64,000 bases of DNA from UBA11740 sp035635855 (GCA_035635855.1 DASQAF010000009.1:124001-188000); one strand, 5' to 3'; shown: positions 49,931 through 58,890, counted from the stretch's first letter. The notes: generated by a model from the sequence alone, not told the origin. Translations and numbers: made by a program.

Positions 49931-50764
49931 ATGCGAAGAACCTACCTTTTTGTATCCATCCTTTTTGTTGCGGCGATGCTGCTTGCGACGCTCACTATTA
50001 ATCAGAGACCCGTCGGCGCCCAGGTACCGCACTTGCCTTTTCAGTACGCGGTGAAATTCGTTTGCGGTAAGTCACCCGGTCCCGGACAACAACAGGTCGT
50101 GGCCACGGGAACCTACTTTACCGCGATCAACGTCCACAATCCCTTCAACGACACGGTGAAGTTCCGGAAGAAAATCGCCGTCGCGTTGCCAAACGAAAAA
50201 GCCGGTAAGGTCTCACCCTTCTTCGATGTCGCGCTGAAGGGCGACGAAGCACTGGAGATCGACTGCGACGACATCTATAAGCATATGCATATGAATCAGA
50301 CTTTTCTGAAAGGATTCGTAGTGATCGAGAGCAAGACTGAATTGGATGTCGTAGCCGTTTACACGGCAGCCGGAGCCAGCGGCCAGGTTGAAACGATGCA
50401 CGTTGAGCGTTTCCCGCCGCGCCGTATGTCTCCCCAGGGATTGGCCGATCTGATTCCAGTTCCCGATCCTAAGCCAGGCGTCGGTTTCTGCAGAAGAGAT
50501 GGCTTAAAGTTGACCATCACGGTTAGGAATCAAGGAACAGCGGACGCACCTCCCTCGGTAACCAAGGTAGATTTTTCTCCAAGCGGCACCGTCTCGGTTC
50601 CCACCCCGGCAATTTCGGCAGGAGGATCGGTCGATGTAACCGTGCAAATCCCGCCAGGATGTTTTTCTCCGGACTGCAATTTCAGAATTACGGTCGATTC
50701 AACCGGTCTGGTCCCCGAGTCCAACGAAGGGAATAACACCGGCAGTGGTTCATGCCTTGGCTAA
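49931..50764 (+). CDS. Exported protein with CARDB-like C-terminal domain
   Basis: A 277-residue exported protein with a signal peptide (LFVSILFVAAMLLATLTINQ). The first domain (about 35-175) contains VKFVCGKSPGPGQQQVVATG and YFTAINVHNPFND, with several Cys. The second (about 190-275) is CARDB-like (LKLTITVRNQGTADAPPS.., VPESNEGNNTGSG), an Ig-type surface fold. Function unknown. AGGAGGAAAG lies right before the ATG at 49931, which is therefore preferred to upstream in-frame starts. Confidence 0.8.
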   Translation: MRRTYLFVSILFVAAMLLATLTINQRPVGAQVPHLPFQYAVKFVCGKSPGPGQQQVVATGTYFTAINVHNPFNDTVKFRKKIAVALPNEKAGKVSPFFDVALKGDEALEIDCDDIYKHMHMNQTFLKGFVVIESKTELDVVAVYTAAGASGQVETMHVERFPPRRMSPQGLADLIPVPDPKPGVGFCRRDGLKLTITVRNQGTADAPPSVTKVDFSPSGTVSVPTPAISAGGSVDVTVQIPPGCFSPDCNFRITVDSTGLVPESNEGNNTGSGSCLG

Positions 50765-50808
50765 TACGAGCTGATCACTCTCAACAGCTAACCGAAAAAG
50801 TCGGTTGT

Positions 50809-50843
50809 CCCCCGGGGCGATCCACGGCGTGCGGCCCCGGGGG
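50809..50843 (+). terminator. Strong hairpin behind the CARDB gene
   Basis: Perfect 10-bp arms CCCCCGGGGC (50809-50818) and GCCCCGGGGG (50834-50843), with only ATTTGCT behind. Probably a terminator or 3' stabiliser; the U-tract is poor. Confidence 0.55.
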
Positions 50844-51005
50844 ATTTGCTATCCACTCTCTACGGCAGGCCGGACAGTTTCTCGCAACCGGGACTTGTAC
50901 TCTTCGCATGCTCCACTTCTAACTCAAAACCGATTGAATTCGGATTGGACTCCGTCCGCCCGCGCCGCAAACTCTTGACGCCCGCTCCGTAGAGTCGCTA
51001 CCTTC

Positions 51006-52250
51006 GTGCCCTTGGACAACCCCATAATCAACACTCGTTGCTGCATCGCCGGTGGCGGCCCCGCGGGAATAATGCTCGGGTTTCTTTTGGCGCGCGCGGG
51101 CGTGGACGTTGTCGTGCTGGAGAAGCACGCGGATTTTCTGCGCGACTTTCGCGGCGACACAATTCATCCTTCCACGCTCGAGGTGATGCACGAGCTGGGC
51201 ATTCTCGAAGAGTTTCTCAAGCGCCCGCACTCCAAAGTGTTTCAGGCCGCCGGGCAAATCGGTGACGAATTGATCACACTCGCGGACTTCTCGCATCTGC
51301 CGACCAAATGCAAGTTTATCGCGTTCATGCCGCAATGGGACTTTCTGGATTTCATTGCCGATCACGGTGCGCTCTATCCGACCTTCAATCTGAAGATGCG
51401 CGCGGAAGTGAATGAGTTAATTGAAGAAGGAAACCGCGTCGTGGGTGTGAAGGCGAGAACTTCGGAAGGCCCCCTGGAGATCCGTGCGGATCTGGTCGTC
51501 GGCGCGGACGGCCGCAGTTCAATAGTGCGGGAACGCGCCGGGCTGGATGTCGAAGAGTTAGGCGCGCCGATCGATGTTTTGTGGTTTCGCCTTTCTCGCC
51601 TGCCTGACGATCCGGGACAGGTACTGGGCCGGGTGGTGGCCGGCAAGATCATGGTCATGCTGAATCGCGACAGTTACTGGCAATGTGGCTACATCATTGC
51701 GAAGGGCGCCCTGGACAAACTCAAGCAGCGAGGCCTGGAGGCATTTCGCGCGGATATTTTGTCGCTCGCTAGTTTCCTCGGTGACCGCGTCGGCGAACTT
51801 CACGATTGGGACGAGATCAAGCTTTTGACCGTGAAGGTCGATCGTTTGCGCCAGTGGTACCGGTCCGGCCTCCTATGCATCGGCGATGCTGCGCACGCGA
51901 TGTCGCCGGTCGGCGGCGTCGGAATCAATCTCGCAATTCAGGATGCGGTGGCGGCGGCCAATATTCTCGCGCGGCCGCTCTCGCAGGGTTGGGTGGCGCC
52001 GAGCTATTTGCAGAAGGTGCAGTGGCGTCGGGAACTGCCGACGCGTGTGACTCAATGGGTGCAAGTGCAGATTCAGAATCGAATTCTTGGCCGCGTTCTT
52101 GGCAGCTCTCAACCTGTGGCGGCACCCTGGGCGATTCGGCTCTTCAATCGTTTCCCTATCTTGCGCCGAATACCCGCGCGCTTGATTGGCATTGGTGTGC
52201 GGCCCGAGCATGCGAAGACGCCGGATGCGAGTTTGGAGTTCCGCCTTTAG
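51006..52250 (+). CDS. FAD-dependent monooxygenase (UbiH/PHBH-type)
   Basis: A 414-residue group A flavoprotein hydroxylase. It has the Rossmann GxGxxG in CCIAGGGPAGIMLGFLLARAG, the DG motif in LVVGADGRSSIVRE and the second FAD motif GLLCIGDAAHAMSPVGGVGI. It would use NAD(P)H and O2 to hydroxylate an aromatic or polyketide-like substrate; not assignable further. The start is GTG 51006. The last residues LEFRL and the TAG stop are encoded by the first RAYT-associated mini-palindrome, so the C-terminus is repeat-derived. Confidence 0.9.
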   Translation: MPLDNPIINTRCCIAGGGPAGIMLGFLLARAGVDVVVLEKHADFLRDFRGDTIHPSTLEVMHELGILEEFLKRPHSKVFQAAGQIGDELITLADFSHLPTKCKFIAFMPQWDFLDFIADHGALYPTFNLKMRAEVNELIEEGNRVVGVKARTSEGPLEIRADLVVGADGRSSIVRERAGLDVEELGAPIDVLWFRLSRLPDDPGQVLGRVVAGKIMVMLNRDSYWQCGYIIAKGALDKLKQRGLEAFRADILSLASFLGDRVGELHDWDEIKLLTVKVDRLRQWYRSGLLCIGDAAHAMSPVGGVGINLAIQDAVAAANILARPLSQGWVAPSYLQKVQWRRELPTRVTQWVQVQIQNRILGRVLGSSQPVAAPWAIRLFNRFPILRRIPARLIGIGVRPEHAKTPDASLEFRL

Positions 52251-52340
52251 GCGGGCCGTTCGGAATTCCGTTGTTTGGAGTTCCGCCTTTAGGCGGTCAT
52301 TACTTTTCTTAAATCTCCGCCTAAAGACGGCACTCCGAAC
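52232..52340. repeat. Left palindromic flank of the RAYT gene
   Basis: Two direct units TTTGGAGTTCCGCCTTTAGG carry the hairpin CCGCC-TTTA-GGCGG at 52241-52254 and 52283-52296. A third, inverted unit (CTCCGCCTAAAGACGGCACT, about 52314-52333) ends in CCGAAC just before the transposase ATG. The opposed arrangement resembles a REPIN. Confidence 0.9.
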
Positions 52341-52348
52341 TTTTCCAT

Positions 52349-52948
52349 ATGTACGACTACCGTCGCATGACAAGTGAAGAACGCACTAGGGTGATGGAAT
52401 ACCGTCGCCTGCGAAATCTTCCGCTTCATTCGCCACCTCATTGGGCCATGGGTTTCTCGGCGCAATACCTGGTAACGGCCTCTTGCTTCGAACATACTCC
52501 CATCATCGGGAAGAATCCTGCGCGACTAACTGAATGTGAAGAACAACTGCTAGCTGCTTGCCAACGACAGGCCTCAAAGATCTATGCGTGGTGCGTGCTG
52601 CCGAATCATTACCATGTGCTCTTAGGATCTCGGACGATCAAGACATTGTGCCAAGAACTCGGGCGCTTTCACGGACGTTCTTCGTTTAACTGGAATGGCG
52701 AAGATGGTCAAAGAGGGCGAAAGGTTTGGTTTCGTTGCTTTGATCGTGAGATCAGATCAGAACGTCACTTCTGGGCGACGCTGAATTATATTCATCACAA
52801 CCCGGTACATCATGGTTACGCGCAGAAATGGCAGGACTGGATCTGGTCGAGTGCGGCAAAGTTTCTGGAAAGTGTTGGCCGGGCCCGCGCAGCCCAGATT
52901 TGGAAGGATTATCCTATCCTAGATTTCGGCAAAGGCTGGGACATTTAG
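52349..52948 (+). CDS. REP-associated tyrosine transposase (RAYT)
   Basis: A 199-residue Y1-HUH transposase of the RAYT group. The HUH motif is in CVLPNHYHVLLGS, the catalytic Tyr in TLNYIHHNPVHHGY, followed by the family WIWSSAAKF. The N-terminus (RRMTSEERTRVMEYRR) is typical. RAYTs are domesticated relatives of IS200 enzymes that act on REP palindromes. Palindromes of one type flank this gene on both sides, in opposite orientation. The frame is intact and may be active. Confidence 0.93.
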   Translation: MYDYRRMTSEERTRVMEYRRLRNLPLHSPPHWAMGFSAQYLVTASCFEHTPIIGKNPARLTECEEQLLAACQRQASKIYAWCVLPNHYHVLLGSRTIKTLCQELGRFHGRSSFNWNGEDGQRGRKVWFRCFDREIRSERHFWATLNYIHHNPVHHGYAQKWQDWIWSSAAKFLESVGRARAAQIWKDYPILDFGKGWDI

Positions 52949-52963
52949 TTTTGAAGCTCCGCC

Positions 52964-53022
52964 TTAAGCGGCTCAATGGCCAGACATTCCGCCTGAAGGC
53001 GGGACTCCGAACACTCACTCCG
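52964..53022. repeat. Right palindromic flank of the RAYT gene
   Basis: GAAGCTCCGCCTTAAGCGGC (52963-52982) and ATTCCGCCTGAAGGCGGGAC (hairpin CCGCC-TGAA-GGCGG, 52989-53002) are followed by two CTCCGAAC ends. It abuts the alaS stop at 53026. Confidence 0.88.
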
Positions 53023-53025
53023 AAC

Positions 53026-55902
53026 TTAGCTAAGCATCCGCTCAACAACACCGTAGCTCGCCTGCAAAGCTTCCGCGAGTTTTTCTGGTTGGCTCCCGCC
53101 GCCTTCGGCCATGTCGGCTTTGCCGCCGCCTTTGCCACCAATGATCGGCGCCAGCTCTTTGATGACTTGTCCGGCGGGAACTTTCTTGGTGAGATCGTCT
53201 GACGTACGCACGATCAGCGAAGCCTTGCCGTCGTTGCTGCGACCGATTATCACCACGCCTGATTTGATGCGCGCTAACAAAGTGTCGGAAAGCTGACGCA
53301 TGCCCGCGGAATCGAGACCAATGGCTTCACGGGCGAGCACTTTCACTCCGGCTACTTCGCGCGCGTCATCGCCGTTCGAAGCTGCCGAGCCAGCCGCGCC
53401 GGTGGCAATCTTCATGCGCAGTTCATCCGCGTCGCGTCGCGCTTTTTTCAGCTCGTCCTGAAGCTTACGAATCACGGCAGGTAGTTCTGTGCGCGAGGTT
53501 CGCAGGTTACTCGCGACCTGGTCGATGATCTCTTCATCTTCGCGAAAGCGCTCGTAAGCATCCAGCCCTGTGACGGCACGAATGCGGCGCACGCCTGAAG
53601 CAATCGATTCGTCGCTGGTGATCTTGAAGAGCCCAATGTCACCGGTCGCGCGCACGTGCGTACCGCCGCAAAGTTCTTTCGAGAAGATTCCCTCCGCGCC
53701 TTTGATTGAGAGCACGCGCACTTTCTCGCCGTACTTCTCGCCGAAGAGAGCCATCGCGCCCGAACGCATCGCCTCTTCAACCGCCATCTCGTCAGTCTGC
53801 ACGGGTTCGTTGCGCAGAATATAGTAGTTCACCAGGCGTTCAATCTCTTCGATCTCGGCGTTAGTCAACGGTTGATAATGGGTAAAGTCGAACCGCAGAT
53901 AATTCGGTGCGACTACCGAGCCGGCTTGTTTGACGTGCGTGCCCAGAACTTCGCGAAGAGCCGCATGCATCAGGTGCGTTGCCGTGTGATTGCGTCGCGT
54001 CGCGTCACGCTTTTCAACGTCGACTTCAGCCGTGACTACATCGCCAACCTTCAAAGTTCCTCTTTCAACTTTGACCTTGTGAACGATCATGCCCTGAGCG
54101 GGTGAGTAGGTGTCTTCAACGGTCGCGATTGACGTGGCACGCGCATCCTGCGCGTGATTCACGGGCGGGTCGCCCGTGCCACCTTCACCACGGGTCGCCG
54201 CGGTGAGATCAGTACCACCCGCGGTAGCGGATGGGTTAATGATTCGACCCGCATCTCCAACCTGCCCACCTGACTCGGCATAGAACGGAGTTCGATCGAG
54301 AACGACCTCGCCTTCGTCCCCTTGGTTCAAGAAATCAACCCTCGTGTTGCGCTTCAAGAGAGCAAGAACTCTCGCCTCTTCCACGGAAGTAGTCGTGTAC
54401 CCTTCAAAGGCATTGGCCGGTAAGTCTTGCGCAATCTCTGAGTAGATTGAATCCGTTTTCGTCTGCTTCTTGGTCTCCGAAACCTCGCTTGAAGCTTGTC
54501 GTTCCTTGATGTGCTGATTGATAAATTCACGAAAGACATCTTCGCTGATTTCCCTAACGCGATGGATGTAACGATAGTCGGCCGAACTTCCAACAATGGC
54601 GTCACGTTCGTCCAATACGACATACATCAAGTCAATCGGCGTTCCAAAAGTGTCATACAGGTAAGCAAGATCATAGGGCGATACTTGAATAGGACCGTGC
54701 CTAAGCGGCTGATTTAGATCCTTCTCGATTAGCTCTGTCAGTTTGTTCAACCCAAGCGTCAGGGTTGATCCAAACCGCTCCTCTTCTAGTTTCACCATCT
54801 TCATAATGAACGCGCGATGAGTCTCAAGCTCCGGATACGCCTCACCCATCAGATCGACAACAAAATCGGTGACTCTGTAGAAAAACAAATCATCAAGACC
54901 CAGCGTCTGCCGTCCCTGATAGATCGCCCGCCTCATGATCTTTCTTAAGACATAATTCCGTCCTTCGTTGCCGGGCAGAATTCCGTCAGCAATCGAGAAG
55001 GCAGTCGCCCGCGCATGATCGGCGATCACGCGCATGGCAAAACCCTCCTGGGTTTCCGATTCGTAATCGCGCCCCGCGAGCTGAGCGGTGAAATCGACGA
55101 TCGGGCGAATCAGATCTGTGTCGTAATTTGAGAACTTGCCTTGCAGAATAACCGCGGTGCGTTCCAGTCCCAGGCCCGTGTCAACCGAAGGCTTGGGCAA
55201 TAGTTCGAGTTTGTATTTGCCTGGCTCGGTCTCGACGCGGTTGTATTGCATGAAGACCAGATTCCAAATCTCCATCGTCGTGTCGCCGGGGCCATTCACC
55301 AGATCGGCACGATTGAAGTTGGGATCTTCCGGATGCTCGCCGAGGTAATAGTTGATTTCCGAGTTGGGACCGCAGGGTCCGGTCTCAGCCATCTGCCAAA
55401 AATTATCTTTGCGCCCAAAGCGCAAAATCCGTTCGGGTTTGGCGCCGACTTCGACCCATAACCGACCAGCCTCTTCGTCGGCAGGCACCTCATCGTCACC
55501 GCCAAAGACAGTAAACCAGAGACGCTCCGGGTCGAGTCCCAGCTTCCCTTCATCACGTGCACCGGTAAGAAAATCCCACGCGAACTTGATAGCATCTTCC
55601 TTGAAATAGTCGCCGAAGGAAAAATTCCCGAGCATCTCGAAAAACGTCTGATGCCGCGCAGTCTTGCCTACTTCATCGAGATCGTTATGCTTGCCGCCCG
55701 CGCGCAGGCACTTCTGTGCTGAGCACGCACGCACGTATTCACGCTTCTCGATCCCAAGAAAGACATCCTTGAACTGATTCATGCCCGCGTTGGTGAAGAG
55801 CAAAGTCGGATCGTTGGCGGGCAAAAGCGGGCTGGAACGCGCACGGGTATGGCCGTACCGCTCGAAGTACTGCAAAAACTTTTCGCGAATTTCGTTACCA
55901 GT
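53026..55902 (-). CDS. alaS: Alanyl-tRNA synthetase
   Basis: A 958-residue class II synthetase. The catalytic core is N-terminal (FLQYFERYGHTRARSSPLLP, TNAGMNQFKDVFLG, RHQTFFEMLGNFSFGDYFK). The editing domain has the zinc motif HTATHLMHAAL and LCGGTHVRATGDIG, and the C-terminal oligomerisation domain contains GKGGGKADMAEGGG. ATG at 55902 fits the family start (MTGNEIREKFLQYF). Unusual are about 17 residues (GEGGTGDPPVNHAQDARATS, near 570-590) between the catalytic and editing parts, encoded by a dispersed GTGGCACGGGCGACC palindrome. A second polar insert (SSEVSETKKQTKTDS) lies nearby. The enzyme must tolerate both. Confidence 0.97.
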   Translation of the reverse strand, partial: TGNEIREKFLQYFERYGHTRARSSPLLPANDPTLLFTNAGMNQFKDVFLGIEKREYVRACSAQKCLRAGGKHNDLDEVGKTARHQTFFEMLGNFSFGDYFKEDAIKFAWDFLTGARDEGKLGLDPERLWFTVFGGDDEVPADEEAGRLWVEVGAKPERILRFGRKDNFWQMAETGPCGPNSEINYYLGEHPEDPNFNRADLVNGPGDTTMEIWNLVFMQYNRVETEPGKYKLELLPKPSVDTGLGLERTAVILQGKFSNYDTDLIRPIVDFTAQLAGRDYESETQEGFAMRVIADHARATAFSIADGILPGNEGRNYVLRKIMRRAIYQGRQTLGLDDLFFYRVTDFVVDLMGEAYPELETHRAFIMKMVKLEEERFGSTLTLGLNKLTELIEKDLNQPLRHGPIQVSPYDLAYLYDTFGTPIDLMYVVLDERDAIVGSSADYRYIHRVREISEDVFREFINQHIKERQASSEVSETKKQTKTDSIYSEIAQDLPANAFEGYTTTSVEEARVLALLKRNTRVDFLNQGDEGEVVLDRTPFYAESGGQVGDAGRIINPSATAGGTDLTAATRGEGGTGDPPVNHAQDARATSIATVEDTYSPAQGMIVHKVKVERGTLKVGDVVTAEVDVEKRDATRRNHTATHLMHAALREVLGTHVKQAGSVVAPNYLRFDFTHYQPLTNAEIEEIERLVNYYILRNEPVQTDEMAVEEAMRSGAMALFGEKYGEKVRVLSIKGAEGIFSKELCGGTHVRATGDIGLFKITSDESIASGVRRIRAVTGLDAYERFREDEEIIDQVASNLRTSRTELPAVIRKLQDELKKARRDADELRMKIATGAAGSAASNGDDAREVAGVKVLAREAIGLDSAGMRQLSDTLLARIKSGVVIIGRSNDGKASLIVRTSDDLTKKVPAGQVIKELAPIIGGKGGGKADMAEGGGSQPEKLAEALQASYGVVERMLS
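54134..54182. repeat. Palindromic element inside alaS
   Basis: Outer GTGGCACG/CGTGCCAC arms enclose two hairpins, GCGCA-TCC-TGCGC and ACGGGCG-GGT-CGCCCGT. It is translated in frame on the minus strand as a GGTGDPPV..AQDARATS insert. Confidence 0.9.
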
Positions 55903-55940
55903 CATAAGCACTTCGAAGTTTAGCACGCGCACATGATGGA

Positions 55941-56046
55941 GTCAGTACCAGGAGCGGTAGCGACCGGGTCGCAATTTGCGCAACGAGCGAGATTGCTAAA
56001 GCTATCACCCGGTCGCTAACGCTCCCGGTACTGACCTCATTGCAAC
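55941..56046. repeat. Inverted repeat of the GGTCGCTACCGCTCCCGGTA family
   Basis: Arms 55941-55969 and 56007-56035 are nearly complementary, and the right arm continues CTCATTGCAAC. The same sequence occurs inside the DdpX-like gene at 46868-46906, and relatives at 35385-35417 and 62910-62986. Confidence 0.9.
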
Positions 56047-56121
56047 ACGGGGGCACCTCACCAGAGAGAGACTTGATCGATCTGTAATACGGGACGATAC
56101 TTCTGCGAAGGACCAAGACAG

Positions 56122-57219
56122 TTGCGCACAATTCGTTTCTACATTATCGGCATGATCATCGTCGGCTGTGTGATGATTCCCGCATGTACTCAGAAGACCG
56201 TTCCTGCCGGACCCAGGTTCAAGGGCCGCCTGTTGTTGTTGGCCGGCGACAATTCGACCGGAAAGGACTTAATTGAGCTAACTGCGGGACCGAACGACAC
56301 ATTTAACTACACCACAGTCACCTCCGGCGTTTTTGAAGCGACAGCAAATCCTGATCAAACGCAGATCCTCTACGCCACCAAAGACCAAATTCTGGCGCGG
56401 GATTTACGCACTGGCGAAGTCAAACCGTTGGTCAAGGGTGAGAGCTTCTGTCTCGCCTGGTCTCTGGACGGCAAGCGCTTTAGCTATCAACAGCGTAGCG
56501 GTTCGTCGACTAAGCTCTATGCCTCTGATCTTGATGGCCCTGCAAAACTGGTATGGGAAGACCTTTTAGCCGACAACCGATCAGCCAATCAGTCCTCGCT
56601 CCGTCAAGCGGCCGATAGTTCCGGATGTGCTCACTGGGTCGCGCCAGACAAGTTGGTCTTTGACCGATTTGGGCCGTCACAAAAGAGAGGCGGTGATGTA
56701 AAACCCAACACCACCACGCTGGCAATCGTGAGTGGTTCAGTGAAGCTGGAGGACACGGAAAAAAAGTGGTCGGTGGAAGGGACCTGCAAGACGGGCAACG
56801 CGTTCCTGCGATCCCAGGAAGGGGAAATTCTCATCGCGAAAAGCCTGGAAAATCTAAAGGCGGCCAATCCTTCTTCAGGACCATGTTCCAGTTGTCGATT
56901 TGCCGGCTTTGCGGCGCAGAGCTGCGTGCCGTTCTTTATCGAAGAGAACTCGAGAGACAGTAGTGATTTATTTTCACTGAATCCCACCAACTGGCAGCGA
57001 TTAAGAGCAGCTCACATAGGCCAAACATTTTCACCGGTCGCCAGCATGCTAATCAATTCTTCCACCAGATTAATGGTGGTAGGAGACGCGCCCGCATCTC
57101 TGTTGTTGGTTGATACGGAATCCGGCGACATTACTTCGCTCGTTTCCAAGTCTGCCGGGCCTTCCAGTAGTGCGGGCCAGTTACGGGCGCCTATTCCCGT
57201 CGTCTGGATCGAAAAATAA
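56122..57219 (+). CDS. Putative lipoprotein with propeller-like repeats
   Basis: A 365-residue protein. The N-terminus has a hydrophobic segment ending in a lipobox-like MIPAC (Cys22), suggesting a lipoprotein. The remaining part has beta-propeller-like blades (GVFEATANPDQTQILYATKD, CLAWSLDGKRFSYQ) and a Cys-containing CSSCRFAGFAAQSC. No family recognised. The start is TTG 56122, with AAGGA eight bases upstream; ATG 56152 would shorten the signal segment. It ends four bases in front of the convergent recX stop. Confidence 0.7.
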   Translation: MRTIRFYIIGMIIVGCVMIPACTQKTVPAGPRFKGRLLLLAGDNSTGKDLIELTAGPNDTFNYTTVTSGVFEATANPDQTQILYATKDQILARDLRTGEVKPLVKGESFCLAWSLDGKRFSYQQRSGSSTKLYASDLDGPAKLVWEDLLADNRSANQSSLRQAADSSGCAHWVAPDKLVFDRFGPSQKRGGDVKPNTTTLAIVSGSVKLEDTEKKWSVEGTCKTGNAFLRSQEGEILIAKSLENLKAANPSSGPCSSCRFAGFAAQSCVPFFIEENSRDSSDLFSLNPTNWQRLRAAHIGQTFSPVASMLINSSTRLMVVGDAPASLLLVDTESGDITSLVSKSAGPSSSAGQLRAPIPVVWIEK

Positions 57220-57223
57220 TTAA

Positions 57224-57673
57224 TCACCGCTCCGTTTCGTCAACCTCGCTCCTCGATATTGCGCGAACCTTGTCGCTCACTAACTCAAAGGGGAATCCCT
57301 GCCGCAGTAAATGATCGAAAAGTTTCTTTGCTTCTTCTCTCGTCTGTGGCTTACCGCGCAGGCGAACGCGTTTAGCGATCGCCTTGTCGATTAGATCCTC
57401 TTCGGGCGTTTGCTCGAAGACTTGATCGAGGGCGGATTCGGCAGTTTGCTTATCGATTTTTTTCAGCCACAGATCGCGTTGCAGTCTCTGTCTCCCAATC
57501 GGTCTTTGTTGGACGCGCAATGAAGCATAGCTCTGCGCGTACCGGGCATCATCCAGATAGCCATACTCGCGCAGGCGATCGATCACGGTATCGACAATAG
57601 ACGCAGTCGCGCCTCGGCCTTCCAGCAGGCGCTCGCGAAGCTCTGCGACGGAACGCTGTTTGGCGGCCAGCAA
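57224..57673 (-). CDS. recX: RecX-type RecA regulator, start displaced by a repeat
   Basis: A RecX protein of at least 149 residues, made of three-helix repeats (AELRERLLEGRGAT, RLREYGYLDDARYAQSYA, LRRDL-like LQRDLWLKKI, and FDHLLRQGFPFELVSDKV). RecX binds RecA filaments and limits their activity. TTG 57673 is the only usual start codon in frame, yet conserved family sequence (DPEKARRRVFERAGK) continues upstream of it. The open frame runs on to 57874 through a dispersed repeat without ATG, GTG or TTG. The native start has therefore probably been replaced; a non-canonical start or a shortened protein is possible. recA is not in the window. Confidence 0.85.
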   Translation of the reverse strand: MLAAKQRSVAELRERLLEGRGATASIVDTVIDRLREYGYLDDARYAQSYASLRVQQRPIGRQRLQRDLWLKKIDKQTAESALDQVFEQTPEEDLIDKAIAKRVRLRGKPQTREEAKKLFDHLLRQGFPFELVSDKVRAISRSEVDETER

Positions 57674-57775
57674 CTTGCCCGCGCGTTCAAAGACGCGCCG
57701 GCGGGCTTTCTCAGGATCGAGCGGTGCTCTTCCGTCGCTTTCCTTCTCATCAGCGGGTTTGCGTCTTCGTCTCGT

Positions 57776-57846
57776 CTCCGTGTTCTCCCCGGTCTCGGTG
57801 GTGATTTTCTCGGGTAATTTACCACGGAGACACGGCGGACACAGAG
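57776..57846. repeat. Dispersed CTCCGTG inverted repeat between recX and truB
   Basis: Arms 57776-57802 (CTCCGTGTTCTCCCCGGTCT..) and 57821-57846 (ACCACGGAGACACGGCGGAC..) pair imperfectly. It occupies the place where the divergent recX and truB promoters and the recX start codon would be expected. Confidence 0.85.
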
Positions 57847-57870
57847 ACTTTCCCCAATCAAAAATCTAGA

Positions 57871-58836
57871 ATGGTCAGCGTGGACGGGTGCTTCATCATA
57901 GACAAGCCCGCGGGGCTGACCTCGCATGACGTGGTGGCGCGCGTGCGAAAGGCTATTGGCGAACGGCGAGTTGGCCATACCGGCACACTCGATCCTTTCG
58001 CGACCGGCGTCCTGGTCGTGTTAGTTGGTCGCGCCACGCGACTGGCGCAATTCCTGAGCGGCGCAGACAAGGAATACGAGGGCGTCATTCGTCTGGGATA
58101 CGCGACCGATACCGGAGATGTGACCGGTACGCGATTGAAACCTGAAGAGAAGTTCACCGCAGAGACGCAGAGAACGCAGAGTTTTCGCAGAGAAGACATT
58201 GAAGCTGCGATGGCATCGCTGCGTGGCCGGATTGAACAGACGCCGCCAATGTACTCAGCAAAGAAAGTTGAAGGGCGCAAGCTTTATCAACTCGCGCGGC
58301 GGGGCGAAGAAGTTGAGCGACACCCCGTACTCGTCAACGTGAGCGAGTTCGCCGCCATCACCCATAACGGCGCATTGCTAAATAATAACGACGATAAGAC
58401 ACGAGACTTGAAAGTGCACGTCGTGTGCTCGGCCGGTACCTACATCCGCACGTTGGCTGAAGACTTTGGAAACCGACTGGGTGTGGGAGCGCATGTCGCC
58501 GAACTGCGCCGCACCCGCGCTGGTCCGTTCAAGATCGAGAATGCGATCACGCTCGAACGGTTGAACGAGCTGGCGCAATTGGAATCGCTCGAGCAGATGC
58601 TCATCTCGCCGGACGCGACGCTTTCGTCGTTACCGGCGTTGCAGTTAGGAGCGGACGCCGCGCGCCGGATTGTCCACGGGATCGATCTTCAGCTCGAAGG
58701 AGCAAATGGTTCGTCGTGGACGAGTGGTCAGGCGGTGCGCCTGCACAACGAGGATGGCCAGTTGATCGCGGTGGGAATCTATGACGGCCAGCGCGGGACC
58801 GTCCATCCCCAAGTCGTGATCGTGAATGACAAGTGA
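57871..58836 (+). CDS. truB: tRNA pseudouridine-55 synthase
   Basis: A 321-residue TruB, which makes pseudouridine 55 in the T loop of tRNAs. Catalytic Asp41 lies in GHTGTLDPFATG; other motifs are DKPAGLTSHDVV, QTPPMYSAKKVEG and CSAGTYIRTLAEDFG. Residues 94-107 (KFTAETQRTQSFRR), directly in front of EDIEAAMASLRGR, are encoded by an in-frame copy of the CGCAGAGACGCAGAG repeat (about 58150-58195). They lengthen a surface loop without touching the active site. A second polar insert is HNGALLNNNDDKTRD. The gene is divergent from recX. Confidence 0.95.
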   Translation: MVSVDGCFIIDKPAGLTSHDVVARVRKAIGERRVGHTGTLDPFATGVLVVLVGRATRLAQFLSGADKEYEGVIRLGYATDTGDVTGTRLKPEEKFTAETQRTQSFRREDIEAAMASLRGRIEQTPPMYSAKKVEGRKLYQLARRGEEVERHPVLVNVSEFAAITHNGALLNNNDDKTRDLKVHVVCSAGTYIRTLAEDFGNRLGVGAHVAELRRTRAGPFKIENAITLERLNELAQLESLEQMLISPDATLSSLPALQLGADAARRIVHGIDLQLEGANGSSWTSGQAVRLHNEDGQLIAVGIYDGQRGTVHPQVVIVNDK

Positions 58837-58890
58837 TTACCTCGCAAGACCATGCTGCCTACGCCGCGAACGCGGGACCGTCAGTTTCTA

